64,000 nucleotides of DNA from Methanococcoides sp. AM1. GTDB taxonomy: Archaea; Halobacteriota; Methanosarcinia; Methanosarcinales; Methanosarcinaceae. Below, one piece after another: positions 45,639 through 54,976 of the stretch. Position numbers and translations under genes: made by a program. The first letter of the stretch is position 1, and every line of letters starts with the position of its first letter. The notes beneath the pieces are model-generated. The model worked only from the letters and a program-made list of their open reading frames with translations, ran no database searches and was not told the origin of the DNA. The stretch is from contig NZ_CAAGSW010000001.1 in NCBI RefSeq assembly GCF_900774055.1, positions 476,687 to 540,686 of the forward strand, written 5' to 3'.

Positions 45639-47009
45639 TTACTTTTTCTCATTAATGTTCCTCATTTTCCTGTAAGCATCCTTTACGGCATAGAAAAGAG
45701 GATCTACAACAGTGGCAACTGGTGGTGCATAGCAGGTTTCCATTGTGAGCATTTCATCTACTGTGGCCTTTTTCTTTATCATGAAAGCAAGGCTGTCGAT
45801 CCGTTCCTTTACTCCTTCTTTGGCTATGACCTGTGCACCCACAAGATATTCTTCCCTGAAAATAAGTTTGATGTGTATATCACTGCTGCCCGGATAGAAG
45901 GTCGCATGAGTAACTCCTTTGGCATAGCCTGTTACTAAACCGATGTCCTCTGTTTCTGCTTTTCCAGAAGTCAGTCCCACAGAACCGATCAGGAGATCTC
46001 CTGCAACATAAACACTGGGTCCCAGAACAGGTCCTAATGATGTTCTTTTACCACAGATGTTGTCTGCTATTACGGTAGCCATACGTCTTGCCACAGGCGC
46101 CAGTTGGATCATGTTTTTCTTTCCTGTGACAAATTCGGTAACTTCGCAGCAATCTCCTCCGGCAAAGACATCAGTTGAGTATTGATCATCGATCCGTACT
46201 TGCAGTTTATCATTGACTGCCAGACCACCTTTTTCCCCAATGGAAATGCCTGCCTTCTTTGCAATTTCTATGTCAGGAACTATCCCGGTACTAATAATAA
46301 CTACATCTGCGGGAACCTTTTGTTTTGAGAGGACCACATATTTAGCTTTGCTCTTCCCTTCAATGCTTTCCGGGACCTCTCCTGTGATAAGACCGACCCC
46401 TATGGAGGTAAGGTAGTCTTTAACTATCTCCGACATGTCAGTATCGATCAGTCGCGAAAGTATCGAGGAACTTCGATTGATAAGTTTTGTAGGTATGCCA
46501 CGCTTTGCAGTCCCTGCAGCGGTTTCCACTCCAATGGCACCAGCGCCGATGACAACAACATTCTCAGCAGAAATGAGTGCATTTTCGATTTTCATTCCAT
46601 CAGATAACGTTTGCAGGGTGAATACGCCATCCATTTCGAGGAAAACATGCAGATGAGAGGGTATACGATGGGTTCCACCGGTGGCGATGACCAGTTTGTC
46701 AAAACCGATATCCCTGTCCTCCAGTTTAATTTTCTTTTCGTTAAGGTCTATTTCTTTTGCTTCTGTTTCCAGCAGGATATCGATCCCCATTTTGTCAAAG
46801 AAATCCGGGGTTCTTAAGATGAGGGAATCAAAATCCTGTACCTTGCCGGAAAGCTTGAAAGGTATTCCACATTCGCTGTAGGATACATGACTGTCCTTTG
46901 AAATAACAATAACAGAAAGATCACGGCATCGTCTCACATGAGTGGCTGTTGACATTCCGGTGGCTCCTCCGCCGAGAATGGCAACATCATATTTTGTAAT
47001 ATCTTTCAT
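45639..47009 (-). CDS. CoA-disulfide reductase / NADH oxidase-like flavoprotein
   Basis: 456 aa. FAD-binding GGGATGMSTA (about 14-23), the single redox-active cysteine of the CoADR/NOX class in SYSECGIPF (about residue 47), NAD(P)H-binding VIGAGAIGVETA (about 150), FAGGDCCEV (second FAD contact), and the C-terminal dimerisation domain with MLTMETCYAPP. Members reduce CoA disulfides, polysulfide or O2. A role in oxidant handling is likely; the exact substrate cannot be read from sequence. It is 22 bp upstream of rtcA in the same orientation. Confidence 0.9.
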   Translation of the reverse strand: MKDITKYDVAILGGGATGMSTATHVRRCRDLSVIVISKDSHVSYSECGIPFKLSGKVQDFDSLILRTPDFFDKMGIDILLETEAKEIDLNEKKIKLEDRDIGFDKLVIATGGTHRIPSHLHVFLEMDGVFTLQTLSDGMKIENALISAENVVVIGAGAIGVETAAGTAKRGIPTKLINRSSSILSRLIDTDMSEIVKDYLTSIGVGLITGEVPESIEGKSKAKYVVLSKQKVPADVVIISTGIVPDIEIAKKAGISIGEKGGLAVNDKLQVRIDDQYSTDVFAGGDCCEVTEFVTGKKNMIQLAPVARRMATVIADNICGKRTSLGPVLGPSVYVAGDLLIGSVGLTSGKAETEDIGLVTGYAKGVTHATFYPGSSDIHIKLIFREEYLVGAQVIAKEGVKERIDSLAFMIKKKATVDEMLTMETCYAPPVATVVDPLFYAVKDAYRKMRNINEKK

Positions 47010-48074
47010 AAGATAAGTTCGACAGCCTGGTTAATAGATTTTTGTACAGAACCTAAACTAACATTAGTAATTTTAAAAATGTATAGAACAAGCAACGTAT
47101 AGAATAAACAATGTAAAAATGATGTTAGGAATGTATAGAAAAAGATGAAGTTAATCGACGAGCGAGTTTGGGGAGTGGGGGGTTATTGTAGCAAAAAATA
47201 ATGTGTCCCGCTCGTCTACTTGCTGCTACATTATTATAATATATATATGTGTTGGCATATCCGATTGTTAAGTTCTATGTAATGTTAAGTTCTCTCTTTG
47301 CATTTCATTTCCTGGAAATATAAGACAAAGACATTGTTTTTAAATATAAACTTTATTTGTTATGAGAACAATTTATACTGTTTTATTATAATCGTGTTGC
47401 GGAGATATTCCTAAAAGTTGAAAACCACAAGGTTATTAAACTGTAAGAACTAATTAGCCTATTGTGATCGAAGCAAGATCACGTCATAAGTAAAATTTAA
47501 TTGGTTTATCAAAAATCCCATTGGGTGCTTTATCCAATGGTGGTAAGCAGATCATCAAAATATAATCTGAATCATATCATGGTTACTCTATTGGGAAAAT
47601 AGTTGTACCACATCACATAATACAAACATAGGGAGTTATCTAAAGGACTAGGTTTCATTCATATCTTATTGGAAATGAACCAACCGGCATCTTAGATCTA
47701 GTATCATATTGTTCCATAACCGTTCAAACGGTTCAAGGTAAATAAATGCCGGAACGTTCACAAATAAGGCCATGGCATAGCTACATACTGATAATGTGGA
47801 TTCTTTGCCAACCGTTAAGCGGTCAGGTCTGTGGACTATCCGGATAGTTGATGCATTACGTGTTAGTTTGAACAAAGAAGGATTTCCTTATTGGGATTGT
47901 TTAAGAAATAAGCATCCTAATGGTCAGGATACCAGATAGCCGATGGATAGTTCTTTCCTTGATCTCTGAGATCCTATATTTGTGTTATGTCCGAATGATT
48001 CTGTTTTGCTGTTCTGTTTACGTTCGGGTACTGTCTATTAAGGCAATATACCACACACAAATGGAGACTTACAT
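47010..48074. other. Long intergenic region upstream of dnaG, rich in hairpins
   Basis: No credible protein gene. It holds a candidate ncRNA at 47157-47216 and several perfect inverted repeats: gtgatc/gatcac (47464-47482), ccattgg/ccaatgg (about 47518-47540), aaccgttcaaacggtt (about 47717-47732), and ctatccggatag (about 47836-47847). The dnaG ribosome-binding site is at the right end. The 3' half may be a long structured leader of dnaG; I cannot identify a known family. Confidence 0.45.
47150..47222 (-). ncRNA. Candidate small RNA closed by an 8-bp stem
   Basis: On the minus strand a TATA box (catatatatattataat, about 47231-47247) is followed about 25 nt later by gacgagcg (47209-47216), which pairs with cgctcgtc (47157-47164). 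The 44-nt loop contains ttattttttgctac and the C-rich strip aaccccccactcccc. No start codon with a ribosome-binding site is present. A pyrimidine-rich stretch (ttcatctttttc) follows the stem. Confidence 0.5.
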
Positions 48075-49415
48075 ATGCAAAATACTGATACAACTAAATA
48101 TATCATTCATTCAAAGATCAATGCTGATGGGATAATCGAACGCCCGGATATAGTCGGGGCGATCTTTGGTCAGACCGAGGGTCTGCTGGGTTCAGACCTT
48201 GACCTGCGCGACCTGCAGAAAACAGGACGAATTGGTAGGATCGAGGTCTCAGTTGCTGCAAAAGGCGGCAAGACCAAAGGCAATATCTTCATACCATCCA
48301 GCCTTGACAGAGTTGAAACATCAATACTTGCAGCATCCCTTGAGACCATCGACAGGGTTGGCCCATGCACTGCAAAGATCGAGGTGACACAGGTCGAAGA
48401 TGTCCGTGCTACCAAGAGGAAACAGATCATCGACCGCGCAAAATACATACTTACAGACATGTTCGATGAGAACCTTCCTGAGTCACAGGAGATCGCAGAT
48501 GAAGTTCGCCAGTCAGTACGTATCGAAGAGATGCAGTACTATGGTAAGAACAAGATCCCATGTGGTCCTAATGTGCTTGATTCAGATGCCATTGTGGTCG
48601 TCGAGGGCAGAGCAGATGTCCTGAACCTCTTGAGATATGGTATCAAGAATACTATTTGTGTTGGTGGGACCAATGTTCCTCCTGAAGTTGCTGAACTCAC
48701 AAAGAAGAAGACAGTAACTGCATTCACAGATGGTGACCGTGGAGGAAAGCTCATAATTAAAGAGCTTTTGCAGGTTGCAGATATTGATTATATTGCACGT
48801 GCTCCTGATGGAAAGAGCGTGGAAGACCTTGTACAGAGGGAGATCGTACGTTCTCTGAGGCAGAAGATCCCTGTGGAGCAGGCTCTTGAAAGCTACAGCA
48901 TAAAGGGAGAGTCCAAGCCGGTCAAAGAAGAAAAGCCAGCTAAAACAGGAAGGATCGCGCGTTTGCCAAAACGCAAGGAAAGAGTTAAAGGTGAGCTTTC
49001 AAGGCCATCTGCAGGTGCGCAGAAACTGGAGAAAAAGGCAGACAGTGCTGAGGAAGAGCCTAAACAGGTAAAACCGGCAAGGCAGGTTAAGCCAGCTAAA
49101 CAGGTCAGACCAGCTCAGATATCACCACAGGCTCGCAGGTTCAAACCTCATTCCGATGCACTTCTCGGTACTCTTGGAGCCAGGCTTCTGGATTCAAAGG
49201 ATAAGGTCATTGAGGAGACCGCAGTTCGCGATCTTGTCAACACTCTCAAAGAGACCAGTGATAGCATCAAGACAGTTGTTTTTGATGGTGTAGTTACACA
49301 GCGCATTCTTGATATCGCATCAGACAAAGGTATTGAGAACCTTATTGGTGTAAAGAAAGGTAACATTGCTAAGAGTCCTGCGACCGTCAATGTTCTAACA
49401 GCATCAGATTTCTGA
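48075..49415 (+). CDS. dnaG: Archaeal DnaG-type primase / exosome-associated protein
   Basis: 446 aa. The N-terminal [31 protein letters not shown] motif (about residues 9-39) is specific to archaeal DnaG. The Toprim domain at about 170-260 has [23 protein letters not shown] and [10 protein letters not shown], the metal-binding residues. A basic, repetitive linker ([19 protein letters not shown], about 330-350) precedes the C-terminal domain that binds the exosome. It may make primers and also tether the RNA exosome. GGAGA lies 8 nt before the ATG. Confidence 0.96.
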   Translation: MQNTDTTKYIIHSKINADGIIERPDIVGAIFGQTEGLLGSDLDLRDLQKTGRIGRIEVSVAAKGGKTKGNIFIPSSLDRVETSILAASLETIDRVGPCTAKIEVTQVEDVRATKRKQIIDRAKYILTDMFDENLPESQEIADEVRQSVRIEEMQYYGKNKIPCGPNVLDSDAIVVVEGRADVLNLLRYGIKNTICVGGTNVPPEVAELTKKKTVTAFTDGDRGGKLIIKELLQVADIDYIARAPDGKSVEDLVQREIVRSLRQKIPVEQALESYSIKGESKPVKEEKPAKTGRIARLPKRKERVKGELSRPSAGAQKLEKKADSAEEEPKQVKPARQVKPAKQVRPAQISPQARRFKPHSDALLGTLGARLLDSKDKVIEETAVRDLVNTLKETSDSIKTVVFDGVVTQRILDIASDKGIENLIGVKKGNIAKSPATVNVLTASDF

Positions 49416-49421
49416 TCTTTT

Positions 49422-49455
49422 AAGGGGGTTTAACCCCTTTTACTTCTCTTTTTTC
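49422..49455 (+). terminator. Terminator of dnaG
   Basis: aagggg (49422-49427) pairs with cccctt (49434-49439), followed by a long pyrimidine/T tract (tttacttctctttttt). Confidence 0.75.
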
Positions 49456-49627
49456 TTTTTCCCCTCTATTGTGCATTATTATTCATAAAAATTAAATCGA
49501 AAAACATTTATACTATGATAAGGCAAAACATTGCCGCGAAAAATGGTTTTATTTGAGTTTTTAGTTTATTATATTGCAGCCCGCTTACACCGTGCTGTCG
49601 TATAAAAAATGAATATGGATAAAAACC

Positions 49628-49915
49628 ATGCACAAAGATGAATTGATTCAATTGCATACATTGCTGGCTCAAATAAAGAAGCATATGGAAACTCAGGACA
49701 TTGATTATGACTTTTCTGAGTACCAGTCGCTTGCCATAAGCCCTGTGCACATCCATCGAAGTAAGGCAGAGCACAAACATGCTATATTCGTACTTGGTAA
49801 TCATCTTGCATCATTAATGTCAGAAGATGAGCTTTCGGGTATTGGCAGGACTTCCGCCAGAATGCAGGAATTTGCAAAACGTACCAACAGGAATGTTTCC
49901 GGTAGCAACAATTAA
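49628..49915 (+). CDS. UPF0058 family small protein
   Basis: 95 aa, helical and soluble. MHKDELIQLHTLLAQIKKHME, LAISPVHIHRSKAEHKHAIFVLG and SEDELSGIGRTSARMQEFA match the conserved UPF0058 pattern, with several histidines that could bind metal. Widespread in euryarchaea; function unknown. GGATA lies 6 nt upstream of the ATG. Confidence 0.88.
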   Translation: MHKDELIQLHTLLAQIKKHMETQDIDYDFSEYQSLAISPVHIHRSKAEHKHAIFVLGNHLASLMSEDELSGIGRTSARMQEFAKRTNRNVSGSNN

Positions 49916-49959
49916 ATGATGTCGAGCGACCTGATATATTTCTGGTGTAAAACAAATCC

Positions 49960-50430
49960 TTAAAGGCTAGCTTGGATGCTATTGGTCCAGCATAGAGGGG
50001 AAAGTTGCTTCTTCATTATAATACCATTCTCTCCGTCTGAATAGTATCTCTGTTCAACCCAGCATGCTATGAATCCCAGGTCCTGATATAGTTTTTTAGC
50101 TATGTGATTGCTGGCTCTTACTTCAAGGGTAGCGGTCTTTAATCCCTGCTGCTGGAACGCGTTCAGTATGGTTTGCATAAGCTGGCTTCCGATCCCCCTT
50201 CCTTTATACTCTTCTTTAACTGCCAGCGAAAAGATACGGCCTTCATTAACGGCAGATCGATATCCCATGACAAAACCCACGATCCTGTTGTTCATGGAAG
50301 CGACAAAGAACCCTTCTGTATTCATTTCATAGAAATTCATATAGACAAAAGGATTGTGTTCTGTGAAAGATTCCATTTCAATGTTCAGAACATCTTCAAA
50401 ATCATAGGGTTCAAACTGTCTGATGATCAT
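49960..50430 (-). CDS. rimI: RimI-like GNAT N-acetyltransferase
   Basis: 156 aa. The acetyl-CoA-binding motif A is clear: IFSLAVKEEYKGRGIGSQLM (R/Q-x-x-G-x-G/A), followed by LEVRASNHIAKKLYQDLGF (motif B). The archaeal enzyme acetylates protein N-termini, and ribosomal protein alanine N-acetylation is the bacterial role. N-terminal IRQFEPYDFEDVLNIE is typical of the RimI/Ard1 branch. Confidence 0.9.
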   Translation of the reverse strand: MIIRQFEPYDFEDVLNIEMESFTEHNPFVYMNFYEMNTEGFFVASMNNRIVGFVMGYRSAVNEGRIFSLAVKEEYKGRGIGSQLMQTILNAFQQQGLKTATLEVRASNHIAKKLYQDLGFIACWVEQRYYSDGENGIIMKKQLSPLCWTNSIQASL

Positions 50431-50496
50431 CAGGGAATATAATGCCCTTTTTCTTAAAAAGAATATTGAAAAAAAAGAAGAAAAGGATCTTGAAGA

Positions 50497-52362
50497 TCAA
50501 TCCTTATCCTTATCTTTATCAGCTTTTTTTATGTGACGCAGATCAACAGCTATACCTCTTGTGGAGGCAACCATTTCTTTTCCGTTCATCATGGCACGCC
50601 CTACTCCGATAGCTTTACTTCCTTTGACAAGGACCTCGTCACCGGTCCGGATCCTCTCATCAGCATCAATAACACCTGGTGCAAGCAAAGAGCCTCTTGG
50701 GAGGAAATCATCGATAGTTACAGTGTAGCCTTCATAATCATCTGATGCGGCAAGCAGACGGGTACCATCGATAGTGAGTGCTATTATACCATATTGTGGT
50801 ATCAGTGTAGCTATCTGTTTCTTGTCTATGAACACCTGATGTTTTGGGAATGGTGCCTTTATCTTTGATCTGTCAGGAACAAGCAACTCTCCTGCACCCG
50901 GACCGAACTGGTAGTCTGCAATAGCGCGCATCAGGTCACTTCTTGGTTTGTTCTGTCCAAATTCTCCTTCTGCAACGATACCGGATACGGTGTTCTTGAG
51001 GTTGTCAAGGGACTCGTAGGAGGTCACATTGCCCGAGCTTGTATAGATGATCTCAATTCCAAGCTCCTTTGAAACGATCTCACAGATCTCCTTGTATGCT
51101 TCTTCCACATGAGCTACGATATGTGAATATTTGTTCTTTGAAAGATACTCAGAGAGACATGATGATACCCATTTTATCTCTTCAGCATCCCAGTACCCGG
51201 TAACAACGGTATCATAATGGGATGCAGGATAGGTAAGTTCGAGTTCCCTTGGTACAACTCCGAGTGGAGATGTGATTATTACTTCATGGACGTATCTGCG
51301 GTTCTTTCCCAGTGATCTTATGAACTTGCTATGTGAGTTCGAGATCGAATATGGTTTTTTGGCAGAGCAGGGCAACAGGACCAGAATATCGGTTTCAGGA
51401 GGGGTATATCTTTCCTGTATCCTTCTGGCAAATCGAACGACCTCAGGTCTTGTCATTGATTCGGAGGTTGTTGCAAGCAATTGGTTGGAGCGTGCAATAG
51501 GTGCATGCTCTTCCATGTAACCATACTGGGTATCGAAAAGTCTCAGGAGTCCTGCAAGCCAGGGCTCTACACGACACTGTCCTTCCACGTATTCACGCAG
51601 GTTTCCTGCGCGCACCCTTTCTCTTGCCAGGGCTACCTCTGCTTCAAGCATGTTGCAGTTGTGCCTTGTTAAAATCTCAGCACGCTTTGCTTTTGGCATT
51701 TCCCTGAGTTCTTCCAGTGTTATGGGAGCACAGGCGTCACACCTGCATGGAAGTTCGGCCATAGAGTCGACAAAGTAACTTCCTGATGTGGTAAGGTAAA
51801 TATCATTGTACCCGGCCACAGTGGCGCGGGTGTTGTCCACAATATCGATACCAAGGTAGATTAGCATAGCAGCATTTGCAGGTGTGCATAAGTTCGGGAT
51901 ATAGAGGGCAGTATCAGGTGCTATTTTTTCCCGGATCTCAATAATCCTTTGCATGAACTTCCTGGCATTGCCCTGGAAGGAACCTGCTCCTTCCATAATG
52001 TAAAGGTCTGCTTTCTTTACATCCTGGCCATGTCGATAAATGCGCCCTACCGGACCGGTAGCTTCCATCTCGATCTTCTTTGCAATTGTCTCTGCCACAT
52101 CATCCGGCACATCGGGGGTGAGGTCCTGGTGCGGCAAAATGAGGATCGCATCATCACCGGAAAGCTCGCGTATCTTCCGGATATTTTCCATAGCCTCTTC
52201 TGCAGAAAGGTCCCACATGGACCCGGCATCTGCAAAAGGACCTGCTGGGTCTTTGAGTGATGCCGTATCAATTATGTGCGGTGTCCTGATAGGTGTTGAA
52301 AGGAGAATTTTTCCAATACGGGCAGCACCATCCCGCTGTTCTACCTCAAAATATGATGTCAT
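50497..52362 (-). CDS. arcS: Archaeosine synthase (TgtA2/ArcS)
   Basis: 621 aa. Converts preQ0 at position 15 of archaeal tRNA to archaeosine. Residues 1-290 are a TGT-like barrel; the middle part carries the ArcS motif PCSAKKPYSISNSHSKF (about 326-342). The C-terminal ~80 residues are a PUA domain (PQYGIIALTIDGTRLL...GDEVLVKGSKAIGVGRAMM). Cysteines CRCDACAP are a degenerate zinc site of the TGT type. The Lys/Asp-rich tail (KKADKDKDKD) is unstructured. Confidence 0.93.
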   Translation of the reverse strand: MTSYFEVEQRDGAARIGKILLSTPIRTPHIIDTASLKDPAGPFADAGSMWDLSAEEAMENIRKIRELSGDDAILILPHQDLTPDVPDDVAETIAKKIEMEATGPVGRIYRHGQDVKKADLYIMEGAGSFQGNARKFMQRIIEIREKIAPDTALYIPNLCTPANAAMLIYLGIDIVDNTRATVAGYNDIYLTTSGSYFVDSMAELPCRCDACAPITLEELREMPKAKRAEILTRHNCNMLEAEVALARERVRAGNLREYVEGQCRVEPWLAGLLRLFDTQYGYMEEHAPIARSNQLLATTSESMTRPEVVRFARRIQERYTPPETDILVLLPCSAKKPYSISNSHSKFIRSLGKNRRYVHEVIITSPLGVVPRELELTYPASHYDTVVTGYWDAEEIKWVSSCLSEYLSKNKYSHIVAHVEEAYKEICEIVSKELGIEIIYTSSGNVTSYESLDNLKNTVSGIVAEGEFGQNKPRSDLMRAIADYQFGPGAGELLVPDRSKIKAPFPKHQVFIDKKQIATLIPQYGIIALTIDGTRLLAASDDYEGYTVTIDDFLPRGSLLAPGVIDADERIRTGDEVLVKGSKAIGVGRAMMNGKEMVASTRGIAVDLRHIKKADKDKDKD

Positions 52363-52453
52363 GTTTCCCTAATATGCTTAAGGTAGATGTAAATCTTTTC
52401 TACCGATCTTATCCGAAATACCCAAACGTTTATTTTGAAAAAGGTTACAGGTT

Positions 52454-53830
52454 ATGTTAATGTTAAAGAAACAGCTGGAAGCTATTGTTGGGGAGAAAAA
52501 TGTCTCAACAAGGTCCTCAGAGCTTTATTGTTATTCTTTTGACGCTTCTCAGACAAAAGGACGTCCTGATGCAGTTGTCAGACCTCATAATTCCGAACAG
52601 GTCGCATCTGTTGTCAGGCTGGCGGGTGAGCTTGGCCTGCCTGTGGTGGCAAGAGGTGCAGGGTCCGGTCTCTGCGGAGGCGCTGTTCCCGTAAATGGCG
52701 GTATTGTACTTGACATGTCGTCAATGGACCGCATTGTTGAAATTGACATTGATAATCTTCAGGTGACCGTGGAGCCGGGAGTTGTGCATGAGAAACTGAA
52801 TCAGGCACTTTCTCCCTATGGGTTTTTCTTTCCGCCGGATCCCGGAAGTACTGCCATGTGCACAATTGGCGGGCTGATGGCGAACAACGGAAGCGGGATG
52901 CGTTCCGTAAAATACGGTACAACAAGGAACTATGTGCTTGATCTTGAGGTCGTTATGGCAGACGGGAATATAGTAAGGACAGGTTCAAGGACGCTCAAGA
53001 CCGCATCCGGGTATGATCTGACCGACCTTATGATCGGTTCGGAAGGGACACTTGGAATCATTACTCAGGCAGTGCTCAGAATGCATCCTCTTCCCAGGGC
53101 ACGCAGTGTTATACTGGCTTCTTTTGACAATACGGCCCTTGCCGGCAAAACAGTTGTAAAGATACTTTCAGCAGGAATTATTCCTTCTGCATGTGAGATC
53201 CTTGACAGCACTGCAATAGAGACTGTCCGCAGATATGATCCCACTGTGGAGCTTCCTGATGCAGGAGCTATCCTGTTGATAGAGGTGGACGGAATGGAGA
53301 ACGCTGTGAAGGAAGAGGCAGATACTGTTGGGAAGGTTTGTTCTGAATTAGCTTCTGCAATAAAGGTCGCTTCAACTGCAGATGAAAGTGCCCGTCTCTG
53401 GAATGCGCGCAGGCTTGTGGGTGCTGCCATATCCAGGATCGATCCGAAACGAACCCGTGTCTATGTCGGAGAGGATATAGGGGTCCCCATAAAGGAGCTT
53501 CCCGGAATGCTGGAATATGTTCGCTCATTATCAGAGGAGTTCGAGATCCCGATAATGACCTATGGGCATATTGGTGACGGCAACCTTCACACAGGAATGA
53601 CCATCGATATGCTGGATGAAAATGCAATGGAGCAGGTCAATACTGTGGCTGACAGGATATACAGGCATGTTATCGATGTAGGCGGTACTGTAAGTGCTGA
53701 ACATGGTGTAGGAAAGGCACGTGCAGGCTATATGGAACTGGAACACCCGACTTCGATGTATGTGATGCGACAGATCAAGAAGGCGCTTGATCCCCATGGA
53801 ATATTGAATCCGGGAAAAATGGGGTTGTGA
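52454..53830 (+). CDS. FAD-linked oxidase, GlcD/D-lactate dehydrogenase type
   Basis: 458 aa. The PCMH FAD-binding domain has PVVARGAGSGLCGGAVP (about 61-77), PPDPGSTAMCTIGGLMANNGSG and GSEGTLGIITQAVLR. The C-terminal FAD-oxidase domain ends in YGHIGDGNLHTG (metal/active-site histidines), GGTVSAEHGVGKARA and LDPHGILNPGK. It oxidises a 2-hydroxyacid such as D-lactate or glycolate. It overlaps the next gene by 4 nt (GTGA), so the pair forms a dehydrogenase/Fe-S electron-transfer complex. The second ATG (52460) is better spaced from AGGT. Confidence 0.92.
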   Translation: MLMLKKQLEAIVGEKNVSTRSSELYCYSFDASQTKGRPDAVVRPHNSEQVASVVRLAGELGLPVVARGAGSGLCGGAVPVNGGIVLDMSSMDRIVEIDIDNLQVTVEPGVVHEKLNQALSPYGFFFPPDPGSTAMCTIGGLMANNGSGMRSVKYGTTRNYVLDLEVVMADGNIVRTGSRTLKTASGYDLTDLMIGSEGTLGIITQAVLRMHPLPRARSVILASFDNTALAGKTVVKILSAGIIPSACEILDSTAIETVRRYDPTVELPDAGAILLIEVDGMENAVKEEADTVGKVCSELASAIKVASTADESARLWNARRLVGAAISRIDPKRTRVYVGEDIGVPIKELPGMLEYVRSLSEEFEIPIMTYGHIGDGNLHTGMTIDMLDENAMEQVNTVADRIYRHVIDVGGTVSAEHGVGKARAGYMELEHPTSMYVMRQIKKALDPHGILNPGKMGL

Positions 53831-54897
53831 TCATGGAAGATGAGCAGTTAAGGTCAATACTCAAATGCGTGCGTTGCGGAACGTGCCGTTCGGTATGTCC
53901 GATATTTGAAGAGCTCGGATGGGAGTCTTTCAGCACCAGAGGTCGCATGATGATCGCAAAAGGGATCTCTGAGGGGATGGACCTTGATGAGAGCATTATT
54001 GATAGCATCAATACCTGCACGACATGTGGCATATGTGAAGAGATGTGTCCTGCAGGAGCAATGCCACCTGATGTCTTTGAAAACATAAGGCATCAAATTG
54101 TAGAAATGGGCAAAGAGACAAATACCCAGAGGGATCTGCGTGAGAACACGCTTTCCACAGGTAACCCGATGAATGAGGTCAGTTCCAGGCTTGGGTGGCT
54201 AATGGAGCAACGCGATGTGCCGGAACACGCTGAGAACGTTTATTTTGTTGGTTGCCTTGGATCTTACCGATATCAGGAAACCGTACTTAGGACATATGAC
54301 CTGATAAAGGACCTTGATGTGACGGTGCTTCCTGATGAGGTCTGCTGCGGGTCCCCGCTCCTGAGAACAGGGTCTGATGCAGGTGAGTTGATCAGCCATA
54401 ATGTCAGGCAGATGGAAGAGGTGGGTGCCAATACCATAATAGCCAGCTGTGCAGGCTGCTACAATACTCTCAAAAATGACTACCCTGACAGGTTCAAGGT
54501 TGTTCATATAACAGAATTCCTGGCAGAAAATTTGGATAAATTGGAACTTGACAGGCTTGATATAACTGTAACATATCATGATCCATGCCACCTCGGAAGG
54601 GCAAACAGGGTATTTGATGGCCCAAGAAAATTGATAAACGCTGTCTGTGAGCTCAGGGAAATGAGGACATCCAGGGAGAATGCCAGATGCTGTGGCGGCG
54701 GGGGAGGAGTTCGCAAAGGTTACCCTGAACTCTCAAAAGCGCTGACAGAGAAAAGAGTTGCAGAAGTTCCTGAAGGCGTGGACTACATTGTAACGTGTTG
54801 TCCATTATGCCGTACCAATATGGCACCATTTAGCGAAATTCCGGTGATCGATCTTCTGGACCTTCTGACATGGGCGCAAAAAAAGAATAAAGAATAA
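53827..54897 (+). CDS. Fe-S electron-transfer subunit (GlcF/HdrD-like, CCG domains)
   Basis: 356 aa. Two 4Fe-4S ferredoxin motifs (CVRCGTCRSVCPIF at about 16-29; CTTCGICEEMCPAG at about 63-76) are followed by two cysteine-rich CCG domains (CCGSPLLRTG; ASCAGCYNTL; CCGGGGGVRKG; CCPLCRTNM). It receives electrons from the flavoprotein encoded just upstream and may pass them to menaquinone/methanophenazine or heterodisulfide-type partners. It starts at the overlapping GTG 53827 or ATG 53833. Confidence 0.93.
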   Translation: MIMEDEQLRSILKCVRCGTCRSVCPIFEELGWESFSTRGRMMIAKGISEGMDLDESIIDSINTCTTCGICEEMCPAGAMPPDVFENIRHQIVEMGKETNTQRDLRENTLSTGNPMNEVSSRLGWLMEQRDVPEHAENVYFVGCLGSYRYQETVLRTYDLIKDLDVTVLPDEVCCGSPLLRTGSDAGELISHNVRQMEEVGANTIIASCAGCYNTLKNDYPDRFKVVHITEFLAENLDKLELDRLDITVTYHDPCHLGRANRVFDGPRKLINAVCELREMRTSRENARCCGGGGGVRKGYPELSKALTEKRVAEVPEGVDYIVTCCPLCRTNMAPFSEIPVIDLLDLLTWAQKKNKE

Positions 54898-54976
54898 AAG
54901 GTTAGAAAATAAAAAAGTGAAGTGATATGCAGGTATTTGTTATTCGAGTTTAGGTCCTATGATCGTGGACCTTGCC

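Noticed and set aside
47165..47185. Possible G-quadruplex (ggggagtgggggg)
   Set aside because: Only two G-runs are close together; four separate runs are needed for a convincing motif.
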